A stretch of DNA of 64,000 nucleotides from Thuidium tamariscinum (taxonomy: Eukaryota > Streptophyta > Bryopsida > Hypnales > Thuidiaceae), in the NCBI GenBank assembly GCA_947034885.2, contig OX344749.2:36351682-36415681 (forward strand). Reading direction: 5' to 3'. Shown here one piece after another: positions 48,686-61,439 of this stretch. The stretch's first letter is position 1, and every line of letters begins with the position of its first letter. Below the pieces are notes generated by a model. That model did no database searches. It had not been told where the DNA came from and was given only the letters and a program-made list of their open reading frames with translations. Position numbers and translations under genes: made by a program.

Positions 48686-50828
48686 TACATAACATTTTTT
48701 ACCACTAAGGTAGGGATCCCTTACACATCATTGAAAAGAGGATTCATATAATAAACAAAATTGTCTTATGTGGCTCTTCAACGAACCCCAATCCTTGCAT
48801 TTACTGACACATCTAGTGAGGCATTGCCTGGTTATGTAATGCTATGCATGGCTGTGTGGTGGTGCTTTTGTTTCACAGTAAGAGGAGATTATCTGGACAA
48901 GGGTGCCAAAAGTTTCCCATCTCAGTAATTTTTGTTCCAGGATTGGGGAATCGGGGAAAAGGGTCACAGCCATCAGGGGAAAAAAATTGTGACACGTTAT
49001 TTCTGTGTTGGCAACTTGCAAAAGCCAGGAATTGAATGGCAATCTGTGAATCAGGGAACCTCCTGCAAAGTAGGTCAAGTCCTCAACTGGTTGTTTGGTA
49101 AAAAAGAAAAAAGGAAAAAAAACGGTCCTCCACTGGTCGATTGACTCCATGCCACCTGGCCTTGGTTAACTTCAAAGAATTTGAATTGAGTGATCTCAAG
49201 GGTGTTGGCAAAGTGCTCACCATCGTACATAGTTCACGCAAGTATCGTGGGATCAAATGAACTCATCACCATACGGAGCATGAGAATTTCTCAACATCAT
49301 AGTTCACACAAATATCGTGGGATCAAACGATCTCATCATCATATATATATTATGGGGTTTGAGTTCTTTGTAGGATCTATCTTTTGATGAATTTATGAAA
49401 GATGAAATTTGTCATCTAGGTCCACAAGGCTTAGGGTTGCTTTACACCTAGAAACTGGGCCAATTTGTCACCAAGGCAATCGCCCAAAATTTCAGCCCAT
49501 TCTTGGGTTGGAAGCTAGCCTCATCTAATTTGACATTGGCCTCAAGGCCAAAAATTGGCCTCAAATTGGCCTCCCATTTTTGGTACACCCAATTCTACAA
49601 GTTGGTTTCATGTTGGAGCCATGTCAAATCATCTATTTGAAGAACAAAAACTATGACACAACAAATTGGCCCAGCCTCTTGATGTAAAGGGTTTGGGGAT
49701 GATTTAAGCCTCTCAGCCAATCACAAGTTAGGATTCTTGACCTCAAATACACCAAATTGGCCCCAACTCTTGGTGTAAAGCAGCCCATATATTGTTGTTT
49801 CATCCCCAATAAACACTTCATTCGTACACTAGTCTTTCAAATTAGAACCCACTTTCTTTGTGTGATCTCAAGTATCTAGAAGGAGGTTGTAGAGCATAGA
49901 AGTCTAATGTTATAGCTTGATGTCTTGGTTCTAAAGGTCCATATAGGCACCAATTGGTGTCTATATGATTCTTTGATACATGAAACTCAAGTCTAAGCAT
50001 TGCTAGTAGAAACATATTCATTTGGTCAAACATGCTTAAAAAAAACCCTACATTGGACTTAGTTAGTTTAATTTATCATTAAATATTTTTCTAATATACC
50101 TTTTTTGAGGTCCACTTAGCTAGCATTTCTACTACTCCTCACTAGTAGTATACAATAACTTATGTTCAAAAACCTATCAATTTATTTGCCAACCTACATA
50201 TCACCTTAGTTTATGTAAAATCACATTTTTATGATCCCAAAAGTTAGATATGTCTTGAAAATTTTGACAAATATTGAGCCAATATGGAAATGTTAGATTA
50301 TTACATCTTAGTTTTTCTTTCATTTGTAGGTTTTTTCTAATCTAGTACCTTGATCTCATAAAAAAGTGACAAGTTAGTGCCTTGTCCTACAATGGGCTCA
50401 AAAATTTTAAAACTTTAAAATTTGATTTCATTCTAAAAATTCTAATTTTAAAATTTCATTTCATTTTACATATACATTCTACCCCCTCTTATAATTTTGA
50501 GGTGGAATTCCATACACTCAATATGTGAGAATGAGATTGTCATCCATACCCATATGCCAAATCCATATGTCAAACCCATATCTAATATGTGTTGATCGTA
50601 TCTATATCTATATACAATATTCAAATATCCATATGCAATATTTAAGTATCCACATCTTTATTTGGTATTGTATTTTGAATTCATATTTGGAAGGCTCAAA
50701 TTAAATCTCACAAAGATCAACGGCTTGTGATTTTTTGAGAAATAGACGATATATTTTTGGAGGGGAAACATTTTTTTAAATCTTAAATCAACAACTTGTG
50801 ATTTTTTTGAGAAAGAGAGGTGGAACTA

Positions 50829-51101
50829 AGGTGGGTATATCCAAAAGTGCAACTAACCTTAAAGTGCCATCTACATCCAGTGTACATTTTCAAAATTAGT
50901 TATGTATACATGTTGGAGATGGCACTTTTAAAAATACACTTTGACCCTTACTAACTTTTGCATATTGTTTCCAAATGCTATATTCTTTGGTGCATTGGAA
51001 CATGCTTTCATTTGCCAACAAGACTAGATGAAAATCTGAATAGCTTTGTAATAGTAACTAGGCACAGTACCAATAAATGGCACTTTTGGGTGTACCCACC
51101 T
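50829..51101. mobile_element. Stowaway-like foldback B5
   Basis: Uninterrupted 273-bp counterpart of B4; TA flanks, ends AGGTGGGTATATCC and GGTGTACCCACCT. Confidence 0.85.
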
Positions 51102-51160
51102 TAATGCAAACCAGGAGGTTACAGTCTCATTTGAGTGCATTGTTGGGCAACACAGCCCTA

Positions 51161-51544
51161 CGGTGGAAACACCTAAAACCATCCAAATAAGGAATTCAGC
51201 ATAGTTGGAGGTATTTTTTTTTTTTCTAAAAATGATATTTTTCTAGTATTAGCGAGTGAAAATCATGAATATTCAAAGAAAAAATTGGAATCAGTATGTA
51301 ATTTTTATAAATTTCCAAAATGTTGGCTCCTAGACCATTGGAACCTTCCTGTAGGTGTACCTTTAATTGAACACTTGCTGAAATGAGTTGTTAGAGAATG
51401 AAAACTATATATGTGTCTTACAACTGCATCAGAAAATTAAAATTAAACATTTGTCGGACGCTTTAATGAATGCTTATGGATAGATTTAGTAGTACTCTAG
51501 GGTCCAAGAATAGGTACAGGGACAAACATGGGTGTTTCTCCCTT
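51161..51544. mobile_element. MITE family E, copy 1
   Basis: Ends GGTGGAAACACCTAAAACC and CATGGGTGTTTCTCCC. Counterpart of 32621-32999. Confidence 0.65.
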
Positions 51545-51600
51545 AACAATCTTCAATCACATGTGCCTTTCTATGAATCACATTGAATGCAAAGCAAGTT

Positions 51601-51982
51601 AGGGCAAAACACCCATTCCCGCACTTGTTTCTTGGAATGGACCATAGATTCACCCGATTGTGTCAGTAGACTTTCCTTAATGTGTTTGCCACATGTGTAA
51701 TTATAATTAGCTGACACAATTGAAGGACACATTGGAGAATCTGGTTGGCTGAGTGCTAATTTTCGCAGGGTTTAGTTTTGGGGGCACTACCGGATGGTTT
51801 CGCAAGTCTAGGGAGCCAACACTTTGAAAATTTGTAGAAATTACATACTGTATCAAAAAATTTATTTTTATTTTTAATATTCATGATTTTCACTCGCTAA
51901 TACTAGAAAAATATCATTTTTAGAAAACACTGCCTCCAACTATGCTGAATTCCTTATTTGCCCGGTTTTGGGTGTTTCCACT
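51601..51982. mobile_element. MITE family E, copy 2, inverted
   Basis: Reverse complement of copy 1, including ttcactcgctaatactag and atgctgaattcctta. Missing at the same place in copy 1 of the duplication (gcaagtgggaattg near 33838). It lies 56 bp from E1, forming a long inverted repeat. Confidence 0.8.
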
Positions 51983-52976
51983 GTAGGAATTGATTATTGT
52001 CTTCAAGTGCTGAAGAGTGCCCACCTTCAAGAAATTGAAAACATCTTGTGTGAGAAAATGGCTCACTCTCATTTGTTCTTAAAAAATTAAATTAAAAAAA
52101 AGGCTCACTAGTCATTGCCAGATCCAGATAGACCTTCTCCAAGAAGGTTGGCCTCCGGCTGCCAAAAATACGGTAACTTAGAAATATCATAAACGGTGCC
52201 CCTACTCTACTGGCACAGCCAGTCAGGGTTGTTTTTTTCCATCATTTAAAAAAAAATTTAACAAATGTACAATTTCCATTGATAAAAGAAAGAGTACATC
52301 GTACCAAGGGAACCCCCTGGCGAAGCAGTTTTTTTTTTTTCTTTTTTTTTTTTTCATCATTTCACTCATACGTATCCAGACTCATCTTTAGAATTGACGA
52401 TTTTGGAAAAATCATCATAAAGTACTAATTGGAAAAATACTTTGGAATTGAGATGGAAATAAAAGTTGTAGAGTTTGAGTTGTAGATTCTATCCACATGG
52501 TTAGATTCACCAATTTTTTCACCAATATTTTCCTATAAATTTTATAAGGAAAATTTCAAAACTCCTCCTAAATTCAATTACAAGCAAAATATTGTCATTT
52601 TTTGAGTAAATTCTTTTGGAATGGTTTTGAATGAGGTTCTCTTGATATCATGGTGATTTTTTAAATAATTTTTGTGTTCTTTGATTCTATGACCTCATGT
52701 TTGCAATTCCAAGTTTGAACTAGAGTCAATGCAATTTTGGCTTGGTCAATGACGTGACATACTTCCACATTTTTTATTTTGAAAAAATACACACTCTAGA
52801 AACACCAAATCCAACTTTTGAATTTGACAACAACTTCATAAAGTATCTCTAAAAATAGGATGACTTTCATCAAGTTGGAATGAAAAAGAAATCTTATTTT
52901 TGATTGGTACATTGTCTAGAAATTGGACATTGGAGCACTTCAAGGTTATAGCAATGCACAAAGTGATCTTCACCGG

Positions 52977-53572
52977 TGTCGGGTAGAGAGGAGCGCGCTT
53001 AAGGAACACACAGGGTGTCTAGCTACAACTAGGTTTAGCTTGGGAAAATGAAGTCACAAAAAAATATAATGAATAATTTTACAAATTTTCATTAAAAAAT
53101 CTCCCTATACAAAGTACAATAATAATGACTATGCCAAAAAAACCCTCTCAAAGTCTTGATTCTCCCAAGTATATCAAGGGAAGAAGGAAGGAGCACTTTC
53201 ACCTTATCTACCACCTAGTTAAGTGGAGTTTGACCACTATAAAGCCACATGGACTTGACTTCAACTATTAGTCTTCACTTTTCTCCCCCATAACCCTATC
53301 CGTATCTCCTACATGGACTTCTAGTCCTTTTAAAAAAAACTAAATGAAAGGTAAAACAAACTTCACCTTTCTTTTAAACAACTTTAAACTAAAACTAAAA
53401 CCCTAAAATGACTTCAAATATTAAAAAAATCAAATTAATACCAAATAGTTGTTTAATAGAGGTAAAAAAGATAGAGTCCACTCCATATGGATGGATTAGA
53501 CTCTCCAAAAAAACCCTCTACTTCAACAATAAACATAAAATTCTACATAGTGAACAAATTTACTACACGACA
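52977..53572. mobile_element. Solo-LTR-like insertion (596 bp)
   Basis: Starts TGTCGGGTAGAG, ends ACACGACA (TG..CA with short inverted ends), flanked by CCGG on both sides. The duplicate copy at about 34990 (gatcttcattggagtgatt) is empty. No coding frame. The first 50 bases resemble 59998-60050. Confidence 0.8.
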
Positions 53573-54750
53573 CCGGAGTGACAAAGTTATATACATCCAT
53601 GGAAACAAACAAACCTACAATTTGTCAATGAAAATTCATTTCTTGATTTAATAGTGTGTAGTCATTCAAATACAACAATAATGTTCTAAGATTTGGTATT
53701 GACTTAGTGATTTCATCCATAGGAAGGAAGATCACTCTTTTCATTGTTCTTTAGCACAAAATTGCTTCCAAAAAAATTCCCTAAATACAATGCTCCATAA
53801 CCAACAACAATTGATACTATTGTTGATTGAAAAGATTTTATTTGTTCAAACTTAATTGGCTTACACTTAAATAGGAACAAGTTCAAAAGCAAGGTTTTTT
53901 TCCCCGTTTTTCATGAAGTGTCAAAGTGTCAATATTAAATGTTGTAGTGGTGTTTTGAATTTCAACATTCATTTACATATAAGATAGAAAATATTGCATT
54001 AGCACATATAACTCATATCCATAATTTTGTTTTCATTCACAAATTGGTGATTTCATCAAAGAATTTTATTGAGTTCAAAGTTTTCTAGTCATTAGCTACC
54101 CTTTCAATCCTATTTGTATTTGAAGGGTAAGGTGTAGGGCCCATTACTTTGGTGCAATCAGCAACCACATTGCTCAAAAAATAAACCATTCTTCCAAAGG
54201 TAGACATTTTTGGTGAAGCTATGTTACAAGAATGGAATAAAAATGATGAATCCACATTTATATGAAAAGAATATTCATTCTCAAAGGAGATTTTTCATTT
54301 TTTTTCATTCTTCCTCATCCTTGTCTTGCACACAATGAGCTCGATTTTTTAGAGCATTTTCCATATACTCTATAGTGAAATGCTCATTTTAACTATTTAT
54401 AATATTATTTCTCTTTACACTTCAAAGACCGACCACTTTAAGGCATTATAATTCTTGAAATAATGACTTACCTAGGCTTGCTAAATGAACGCAAACATTA
54501 TAGCAAGTTTCATATTGTGTTACAATTGGAAATGAATATCCAAGTTTTTAAGAGGTAGAATCACCTTTGTCAAGTTTCATGGCACTAAAAGTTTAATGAA
54601 ATTTTAAAGCAAAAATTGGTCTACATTTCAAGAATAGTTTTTCTTGTTGTCAAACTAATAGAAAATAAAAAACTTCATTCAAGTCTAAAGTTTAAAAAAG
54701 TTTTTAGGAAATCAAAAACTTACTTTTCTTACTACTACTTCTATCCCACT

Positions 54751-55225
54751 AAAAAGCTCCAAATCAAGTAGAATTTTTGTCCTACTAAAAAGCTCTGTTT
54801 TTTTATTTCAACCATTTAGTAAGTATTTGTTGCATTGAACACCCTTGTGCAAGCAAATATAACAATCTTGGAGCATTCCTTTGGCCTTGCAAGCTTGGTC
54901 TTGCCCATATAAGGTATTTTGTACTAATTGCTTCTACACATAATAGTGTTGACAATGCATTTAGTGATCACTTCAGTGCTATGAAAATTTGATCATAAAA
55001 TGAGCTAGTTTGTTTTTTTGGATATTCAAGTTGGAGAACATGTTTCTAAGACCCCATTGTTGCCACCACATTTTAAATCATCTAAAATGATAGAGCTAGC
55101 AACATTCACAAAATATGCTCAAATATCACACTTTGCACATGAATTTTGGATACCTAAACAACAATACCTAAGTTAAAGATTTTGCATAGATCTAAGGGAT
55201 GGTTAACTTGTTCTTGAATGTATGT
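54751..55225. other. AT-rich intergenic DNA
   Basis: Follows the end of the duplication. No gene or element recognised; 54770-54800 repeats the phrase cctactaaaaagctc twice. Confidence 0.35.
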
Positions 55226-55790
55226 GGGTGATTGCAAGAAACACTAGTCCTATTTTTTGTCCCCTTGATCTTGGAGGAGTGGTTTTAGGGTCATAACTTT
55301 TGCATATTCAGTCCGTTAAACATGAAATTTAGAATGAAAGTGAAGAATAAAGTTTTAAACTTTGTAAATATTTTAAAATTAAAGTTTTATTTTTACTATT
55401 TTAAAGTTGCCCCCGATTGGGTGTCTACTTTTGCCATTTTGAGGGTTTTTACTTTTTAGTCCTATTTTCGACCCAAAAATGCAAATTAGAAGCCACAAAT
55501 TATAATATCATCACATCAACCCACGATGAGTTTTTTTAATAATAGGCCCATGAAAAGTGTGCACATGGTGCCAAAGTGCTACCTGTTTGCACAAGCACTA
55601 TGAATAGGAAAAAATGAATTTCCATATTTGTTTTGGTCTTGCAGAAGCCTAAAGAAGCTTGCAAAAATGAATTTTTTTTGTTTAATTTTTAAATTTTTTT
55701 GTAATTACTAAAATTGAAAAGGTGAAACAACCCTTTTTCAGCTATTTTCTGGTCCTTGTCACCCCCTGAGTCCTTTCACATGGATAATAA
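55226..55790. mobile_element. Left part of a family G element (G3)
   Basis: Starts GGGTGATTGCAAGAAACAC and follows the G2 interior up to the gtagtactgagtactgc stretch, where a different GC-richer sequence begins. Its own right end was not found before G2. Confidence 0.6.
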
Positions 55791-56075
55791 GACTTTGTAG
55801 TACTGAGTACTGCTTTATAGGATTCCTTCGCCACGGATCTATCAAGATTGTTGTTAGAAGAGGCATTAACTTCTGAATCCAAAGAGAATCAGTTATTTGT
55901 AGTTGAACTACTAATTCTTCCATCGAGATCTCAACGCAGCCGGACTCGTAAGTTATGCAAAACGTTCCGCCACTTCGGACGTCTATGGAAGTCAACATGA
56001 CAATTTGGGTAGGGTTTCTTGTTGTTGTGTTTTTGCCACCATGCAATACCTTCCCGATCCACCGTAGAGACCTTG

Positions 56076-56507
56076 GCCAAGCATGCAGCATGCTCATGAA
56101 CTTGTACAGCAGGAAGCACGGCGGCGAGAGTAGAGAGAAAAGCAGTGGCGGTACCGAGCACGGCAAAGGGAGCAGCAACTAAGTGACGTCGAGCTACAAA
56201 GGCAAGCAAATGAGGAAGACATGTTTGCGCAATCTTCGGCGACGTTGAGCAGAAGGGCCACAAAATTCTCTAGGGATCTGATTTGTCACCTTGAGAGATT
56301 GGGCAACGATGACAATAGAGCTGCAGTGTTGGACATGGTTTTCAAAAATTAGGTTGTGAGGATGCTCATGCCAGATTACTATCCGTCTCCAGAGGATGCC
56401 CGAGCGTAGCGTGACATCTTCTAGAACATTAGGCTTGATTTGCAGGCTATGAAGGTTCTTCACTATACTAGCATACTGGCCAGGAAGCGGGCTATCTTAG
56501 AAGCTAT
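56076..56507 (+). pseudogene. Eroded coding-like frame, unknown family
   Basis: Read in the frame of CATGAACTTGTACAGCAG, the plus strand gives Q/E/R-rich residues (VELQRQANEEDMFAQSSATL, then FSRDLICHLERLG) with at least four stops, then DYYPSPEDARA and ARKRAILEAMGD. The composition and codon-like pattern suggest a former coding sequence, perhaps a coiled coil. GC content exceeds its surroundings, and it sits between two family G elements. Competing minus-strand frames of similar length exist, so strand is not certain. Confidence 0.3.
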
Positions 56508-57264
56508 GGGTGATTGCAAGAAACACTTGTCCTATTTTTTGTCCCCTTGACCTCCAACAGGTAGTTTTTTGTTCATAACTTTTGCATAGTTTGCCTTATC
56601 AACTTGAAATTTGGAATGAAGGTGAACACAAAAGTTTCGTATGTTTTGTAATTTTTTCAATATTTTAAAAATTAGTTTACTATTTTTAAACTGCCCCCGA
56701 TTGGTTGTCTACCTTGGCCATTTTGGGGGGTTTTAGTCTTATTTTTGACTCAAAAATCCGAATTTGAAGCCACAAATTGGACAAGTTGGAGTTCTACTAA
56801 CATTTCAAGGATTGATGGTGAGTTTTTATGAAAATAGTAAAATGTCTATTGTCCACATGGGGTCAAAGTGACCTTCCTTTGCACAAACTCTACGAAGAGG
56901 GAAAAACTTTTTTAGAGGAATTTTTTCTTGAAATGTGTGCACAATTTTGTTTAGAAAAATGGTTTTTTTAAAAATAATTTTTTGATTTTTTTTTGAATTA
57001 TTAAAAATAAAAAGGTCCACAGACCCTTTTTTTGCTATTTTCTGCTCATTGTGGCCTGTGAAGTACTTGTAGTAGTCCATAGTACTGCATAATATTGTGT
57101 AGTACTACACTGACGGCTGAGATTTGAAAGTGCCTGAAATCGACGGTTGAGATTTGCAGGCGCGCGTCAGACGCACTATACTGTCATGATCGCGTAGTAC
57201 TGCTAGTACTATGCCAAAAAACAGCATTTTGAGCCAAAAACGGAAGTGTTTCTTGCAATCACCC
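56508..57264. mobile_element. Foldback element family G, copy 2 (757 bp)
   Basis: GGGTGATTGCAAGAAACAC at the left is mirrored at the right (GTGTTTCTTGCAATCACCC). Flanking CTAT on both sides gives a 4-bp duplication. Non-coding. Confidence 0.82.
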
Positions 57265-59860
57265 CTATAGTGTCAAATGTCAACACCGATTCGCGTCGGT
57301 TCCCTAATATCCTGGGAACTCAAAGGCAGAATTTGAATTCAATAGTGTAAAGGCTTCAAGACACGGAGATAGAGACCTCATTGCAATTCACAGTGCCATC
57401 ATAAAAGAAGTGCAAAGAAGGCATTTCAGCTGAAGTCCGAGAATTGTTATCTCTTGGACTCTTGGTGGATTGAAGAAACTAGGGTCTACCCCAATCGTAA
57501 TCAAGTGAGGAAGAAACATCTAGGATGTCACCTGTACAACAAGCATGCCGTACATCTTCTTCTCGAAAGCCAAGTAAAACTGACTCAATTACAAGGTAAT
57601 GCTTTTATCTTCCATTCTTTGCGATTCTGCTACTTGAGGAACTTCAACTTTGCACTTTGTTTGGGTGCCCCACAATGATGGACATGAACGTTAACTTTTC
57701 ATGACATGGTCATGTTGCACTGCAATAATCTCTGTTGTTTTACTATACGTGCATGTTCGTAACTGATTAGTGGTGAAGGTGTTCAAACCGTATGTTTGTT
57801 TCTAATTAATTATGTTTTTGGCAATGTTGAGTGTGAACGTCTTTTGCACATAATATATTTTGAACTTTGACTACTCAACGACGTATGTGGTTGTATTGCC
57901 TACTACTCATTAAATGGGGCATGTAATCAAGTTACATGAGTACCGCATAAGTGGACTGTTGCTTTTTGCTTTACGTCAAAAGAATTGTAAGATATACATA
58001 CTCTTTGATTGTGTCCTAAAGGAAATGGAACAATATTCCCTGAATTTCACTGAACTTAGTGCCCTCCTATGGTTTAGTATTTTACTCTTGGGTCTTACAT
58101 TGACTAGAGCACCACCTCCAAGAATCCTTTGCTATTCTTCAAGGGATGGAGGAGGAGCAACTAGTGATTCTATGATTGCGTATGAGAACCTTGCCACCGT
58201 ATTTCTAGACTGATTGTTAGGAAATCGTTTCCTGAAGACCACCATTTACCTATACTGTTCTTGAAATACTGTACAATGAAACACGTGTACTGTAAAGCGC
58301 TCCTAGCGGTAACACGTGTATGCGGATATAGACATGTGACACTGCCATCGTAGTTGTCCTATGTGCCACGTTTTTGCCTGCAATGACACAATAGTCACTG
58401 TGGATACACTTGTGAGTGCTTCTAACTCCACCCTTGAGTTAAAAGTTTATCACACGGGTTCTGTTTCTAATCAAGTAATTTTCTCTAATTGGGTGTTCAA
58501 AGAGTGCCTTCCAAGCAATGAGCTCTTTTAATGATGTCTTCTTAGTACGACTTTTACTACCAGGATTCGTTGTTAGTTCAAACTTTCATGGTAGATTGTC
58601 CTAATTCTATTTTGAAAATTAACTAATCTATCCTATCCTATTCTATCTTGTCAAATGCAATTTTGTCTAATCCTAAATCCAAGCATTCGGTAAAAAGAAA
58701 CTTAATAGTAAAACAATGAGAATAAAAATCAAATGGGATCGGTTTACCTCTTCTGCATAAATCTCCATGGTCCCTTTGTCAAACATCATCATATGAAGAT
58801 AGTCTCCTACGATCTCGCCATTGAAACCATCACGGCTCTCCATCTAATCCATAATAATTCTCAAGTTGTTGATAAATTAAATCTATCTTGGTTAAAAGCA
58901 AAAACTAATGGTGATATAATTCTAAATTATTTGCGTGTTTTCTTTTATTCCTAATTTCTCAGTAATTGGAAAATACCACAAATTAACTTGATCTACCTAC
59001 TTGCTTAATTCCCTAGCAAATGAATCTACTCTAAAAAAAATCAATGAAAATTTTAGTTGAGTTGTCAATTTTTGTTATTGTTGATTTTCTTTTTGTTTTA
59101 ATTTAATATCTTAATTTCAAATATTAGGAAAGAATCTAAAATTCTAACTAAATCTTTTCAAATTCAATCAATTTTTAAATCCTTTTAAAATCTTAAAAAA
59201 ATTAGTTGGCAATTTGTCCTTTTCCCTTTTGGCTTATTAGGTGAATTAATTATTTTGAATAAAAAATTATCTTCAAATCTTTTCAAATCTAATTAATTTT
59301 TAAAATTCCCTTAATTCTTAAAAAATTGGTTGTCAATTTGTTGTTTTCTCTTTTGGCTTATTAGGTTTAATAAAACAAAACTAACAAAATCCAAACCGGC
59401 TAAGAATCTAATTAATAACTAACTACCAAAGAAGGTAGAACATTCCTAAAGAACAAGAATAATTTCAATATTAGGATTCTCTTGAAAATAATTCTTTAAT
59501 CCCCAAAGGTCAAAGCCAAAGAATAAGAACCTTATTCAATAGTGATATTCCTTGAATATTAGTTTTTTAATGCTAATACCTCTCGGCTTGTAATCCCCGT
59601 GCCTTAATCTTCTCTCAAGCCTTGTTTCCTACTTCAATTGTTGTTGCAATTTTCTATGAGAGAGACGATGGCTATGGAGTTTTGAGTTTTGATAATTTTG
59701 GTGAGAGTTGTTGAAACTTCAAGGTTTAGATTTTTTTAAAATAAAATCAAAGATGATGGATGTGGCTCCAATTGCCAACCCAAGATTTTGTGAAAAATCT
59801 AATTTTTGAGTTTCAAAGATTTCACTTGTATGTGAGTTTTGAGTTCCAAATACCAGTCTA
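57265..59860. other. Intergenic region with short unassigned frames
   Basis: Plus-strand frames at 57454-57678 and 57914-58213 have no recognisable domain; the first ends beside a possible GTAATG donor, so an exon cannot be excluded. The rest (58.4-59.8 kb) is AT-rich, with two similar stretches near 59150-59240 and 59270-59370 (ttggcttattagg) indicating a local duplication of about 120 bp. Confidence 0.3.
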
Positions 59861-59864
59861 GCCT

Positions 59865-59980
59865 GCTAGCTGATCACCTAGTCCATCCTATTGGCTGATC
59901 ACTCAGTCCGCCTTATTGGGCCGATCACCAATCTGCTTGCTGGTCGATCACCCAGTCCGCCTACTAGGCCAGTCATCAGC
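59865..59980. repeat. Imperfect tandem repeat, about 26-28 bp unit
   Basis: Four or five units around ctgatcac-cagtccgcct, for example at 59875, 59903, 59927 and 59952. Confidence 0.75.
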
Positions 59981-59997
59981 TATGTGGCGGAACTTGG

Positions 59998-60055
59998 TGT
60001 TGTATAGAGAGGAGCACGCTTAAGGAACACACGGGGGGTCTGGCTGCAAGTTGTT
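59998..60055. repeat. LTR-like start
   Basis: TGTTGTATAGAGAGGAGC and the following gcttaaggaacacac match the first 50 bases of the insertion at 52977. The right end was not found, so extent and type are open. Confidence 0.5.
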
Positions 60056-60348
60056 GAGTATCAACAAGAATTTCTTGAACTTGAATCTTCGCTTGGTTCT
60101 TTATTTGAATAATGATAGGACTCTGTCCAGTCCTACACACGAACGTAAACTACCAATCAATTACTATGGACAGGTACGGAGGGAGTGTGTGACAAAGAGG
60201 GGCAATACAATATGACATCCCTCTTGGAATTAAAAAAACAAAACAAAATGTATGGATCTTTGAGTAGAAGTAGTAAAAGACTAAGTGAAGAAGACTTTCA
60301 CAAGCATCACTTACGAGTGCAAACTATATTTTGTAGGAGTGCATGACT

Positions 60349-60876
60349 CTATTCAGATTCAATAGGTAGTCCTTCCACAAGGTCAACGACAACATCCAAA
60401 TCCCGAGTAGCGCCACTTTCATCTTCCTTGTGCATGGACGAGAAATCATAGGTGCGCAACCACATAGGGTGGACATGGCCACATCCCAATGTGGCATAGT
60501 GAGACGTCTCTCTAAACCAAGTAGCAATACACCACAGATGGTACAAGTGATTGCAGCTACAAATGAGAGCATGCCAGAAGGGAAACCCTTCCAAGCAAAC
60601 AACGCAAACCAAAGGCATAGGGAAGATCTCGAAGTTAGTAGTGCAATCACTTTCTGAAACAATGAGGGGCAGCAAGTTTGAATGCATGATGCAATTCAAA
60701 TGTCTAGCCTCCAAAGACAACTGATCTGATTGTAGTGTTGCGAGATATCTTTTGGAACCTTGGAGGTGGTTGCATAACTCTTCTTGCGCTCCCTCAAGCT
60801 CAGTCTTCTTCCGTTGTAGTATTCTTGTGATGTAAATGCATATACTATTTAAAATATATACGTATTTTGTATTCAA
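60349..60876 (-). CDS. Hypothetical protein with RING-like Cys/His pattern
   Basis: A minus-strand frame of 175 codons. Residues about 20-60 (RKKTELEGAQEELCNHLQ) look helical or coiled-coil. Residues 88-140 carry CVVC, then CSCNHLYHLWC, then GCGHVHP, a spacing close to a RING finger (C-x2-C, C-x-H-x2-H-x2-C), but the last metal pair is irregular. The tail is acidic (VVVDLVEGLPIESE). The first 18 residues look like translated AT-rich DNA, so the real exon may begin near 60830 after a splice acceptor. No promoter or partner gene was seen, and an LTR-like start lies 300 bp downstream, so it may belong to a mobile element. If a true RING, it would act as a ubiquitin ligase; that is conjecture. 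Confidence 0.4.
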   Translation of the reverse strand: MNTKYVYILNSICIYITRILQRKKTELEGAQEELCNHLQGSKRYLATLQSDQLSLEARHLNCIMHSNLLPLIVSESDCTTNFEIFPMPLVCVVCLEGFPFWHALICSCNHLYHLWCIATWFRETSHYATLGCGHVHPMWLRTYDFSSMHKEDESGATRDLDVVVDLVEGLPIESE

Positions 60877-61439
60877 ATTAGATTTTAGAATTCAAGTTCT
60901 AAAATTCATATTTAGGTTTGAAGTTCAACACTAAAATGTTGAACTGGAGGATTTTTATGAAGTTATGAGATTTAGAGTCTTAAGATTCTTCTTCGACTTT
61001 AGTTTTCACCTCTATTTAGTTTAATTGAAGTTTAATATCTAATTTTAATCTTATATTCTATTTATATGTTTAGAAGATAAGATTAGGAGTTAGAATTAAT
61101 TTATCTTTTAGTTTGATTTTTGAGTTTTATTGGCTTTGGAGAGTATACTTGAACTTATATTTTTGTTCTTTTACCTTAACCAATAGATATTTGGAGGTCC
61201 ATTTGGGCATCTCCCACTTAACTTAGGGTCTTATAGGATTGGTAGGCATCTTCTTCCTCATTGAGGATTATGGTGTGGGGAGTTGAAGAGGGAATCCGAA
61301 TGTTTGAAGGGAATTGTGTAGTGAGTTTGAAGGAGTTTTGAAATGAAATTTGAAGAACTTGTGTATCATGATCTGTGGTTTCTAAATTGATCTTATTTTT
61401 TTGATTTAGAGTTGTGAATCAAAAATTGTGTTAGTTTGA

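Larger units (their letters stand above)
46795..54750. repeat. Large segmental duplication, copy 2 (U5)
   Basis: Counterpart of 28420-36600. It begins inside intron 1, immediately beside where exon 2 would lie, so exons 2 and 3 were never included or were lost. Insertions private to this copy: 46868-47020, 47252-47382, 47787-48323, 48414-48685, 51601-51982 and 52977-53572. A short local tandem copy lies at 49255-49330. Confidence 0.85.

Noticed and set aside
55759-56463. Minus-strand frames of 139, 110 and 89 codons
   Set aside because: They overlap one another and the more protein-like plus-strand frame; no domains recognised.
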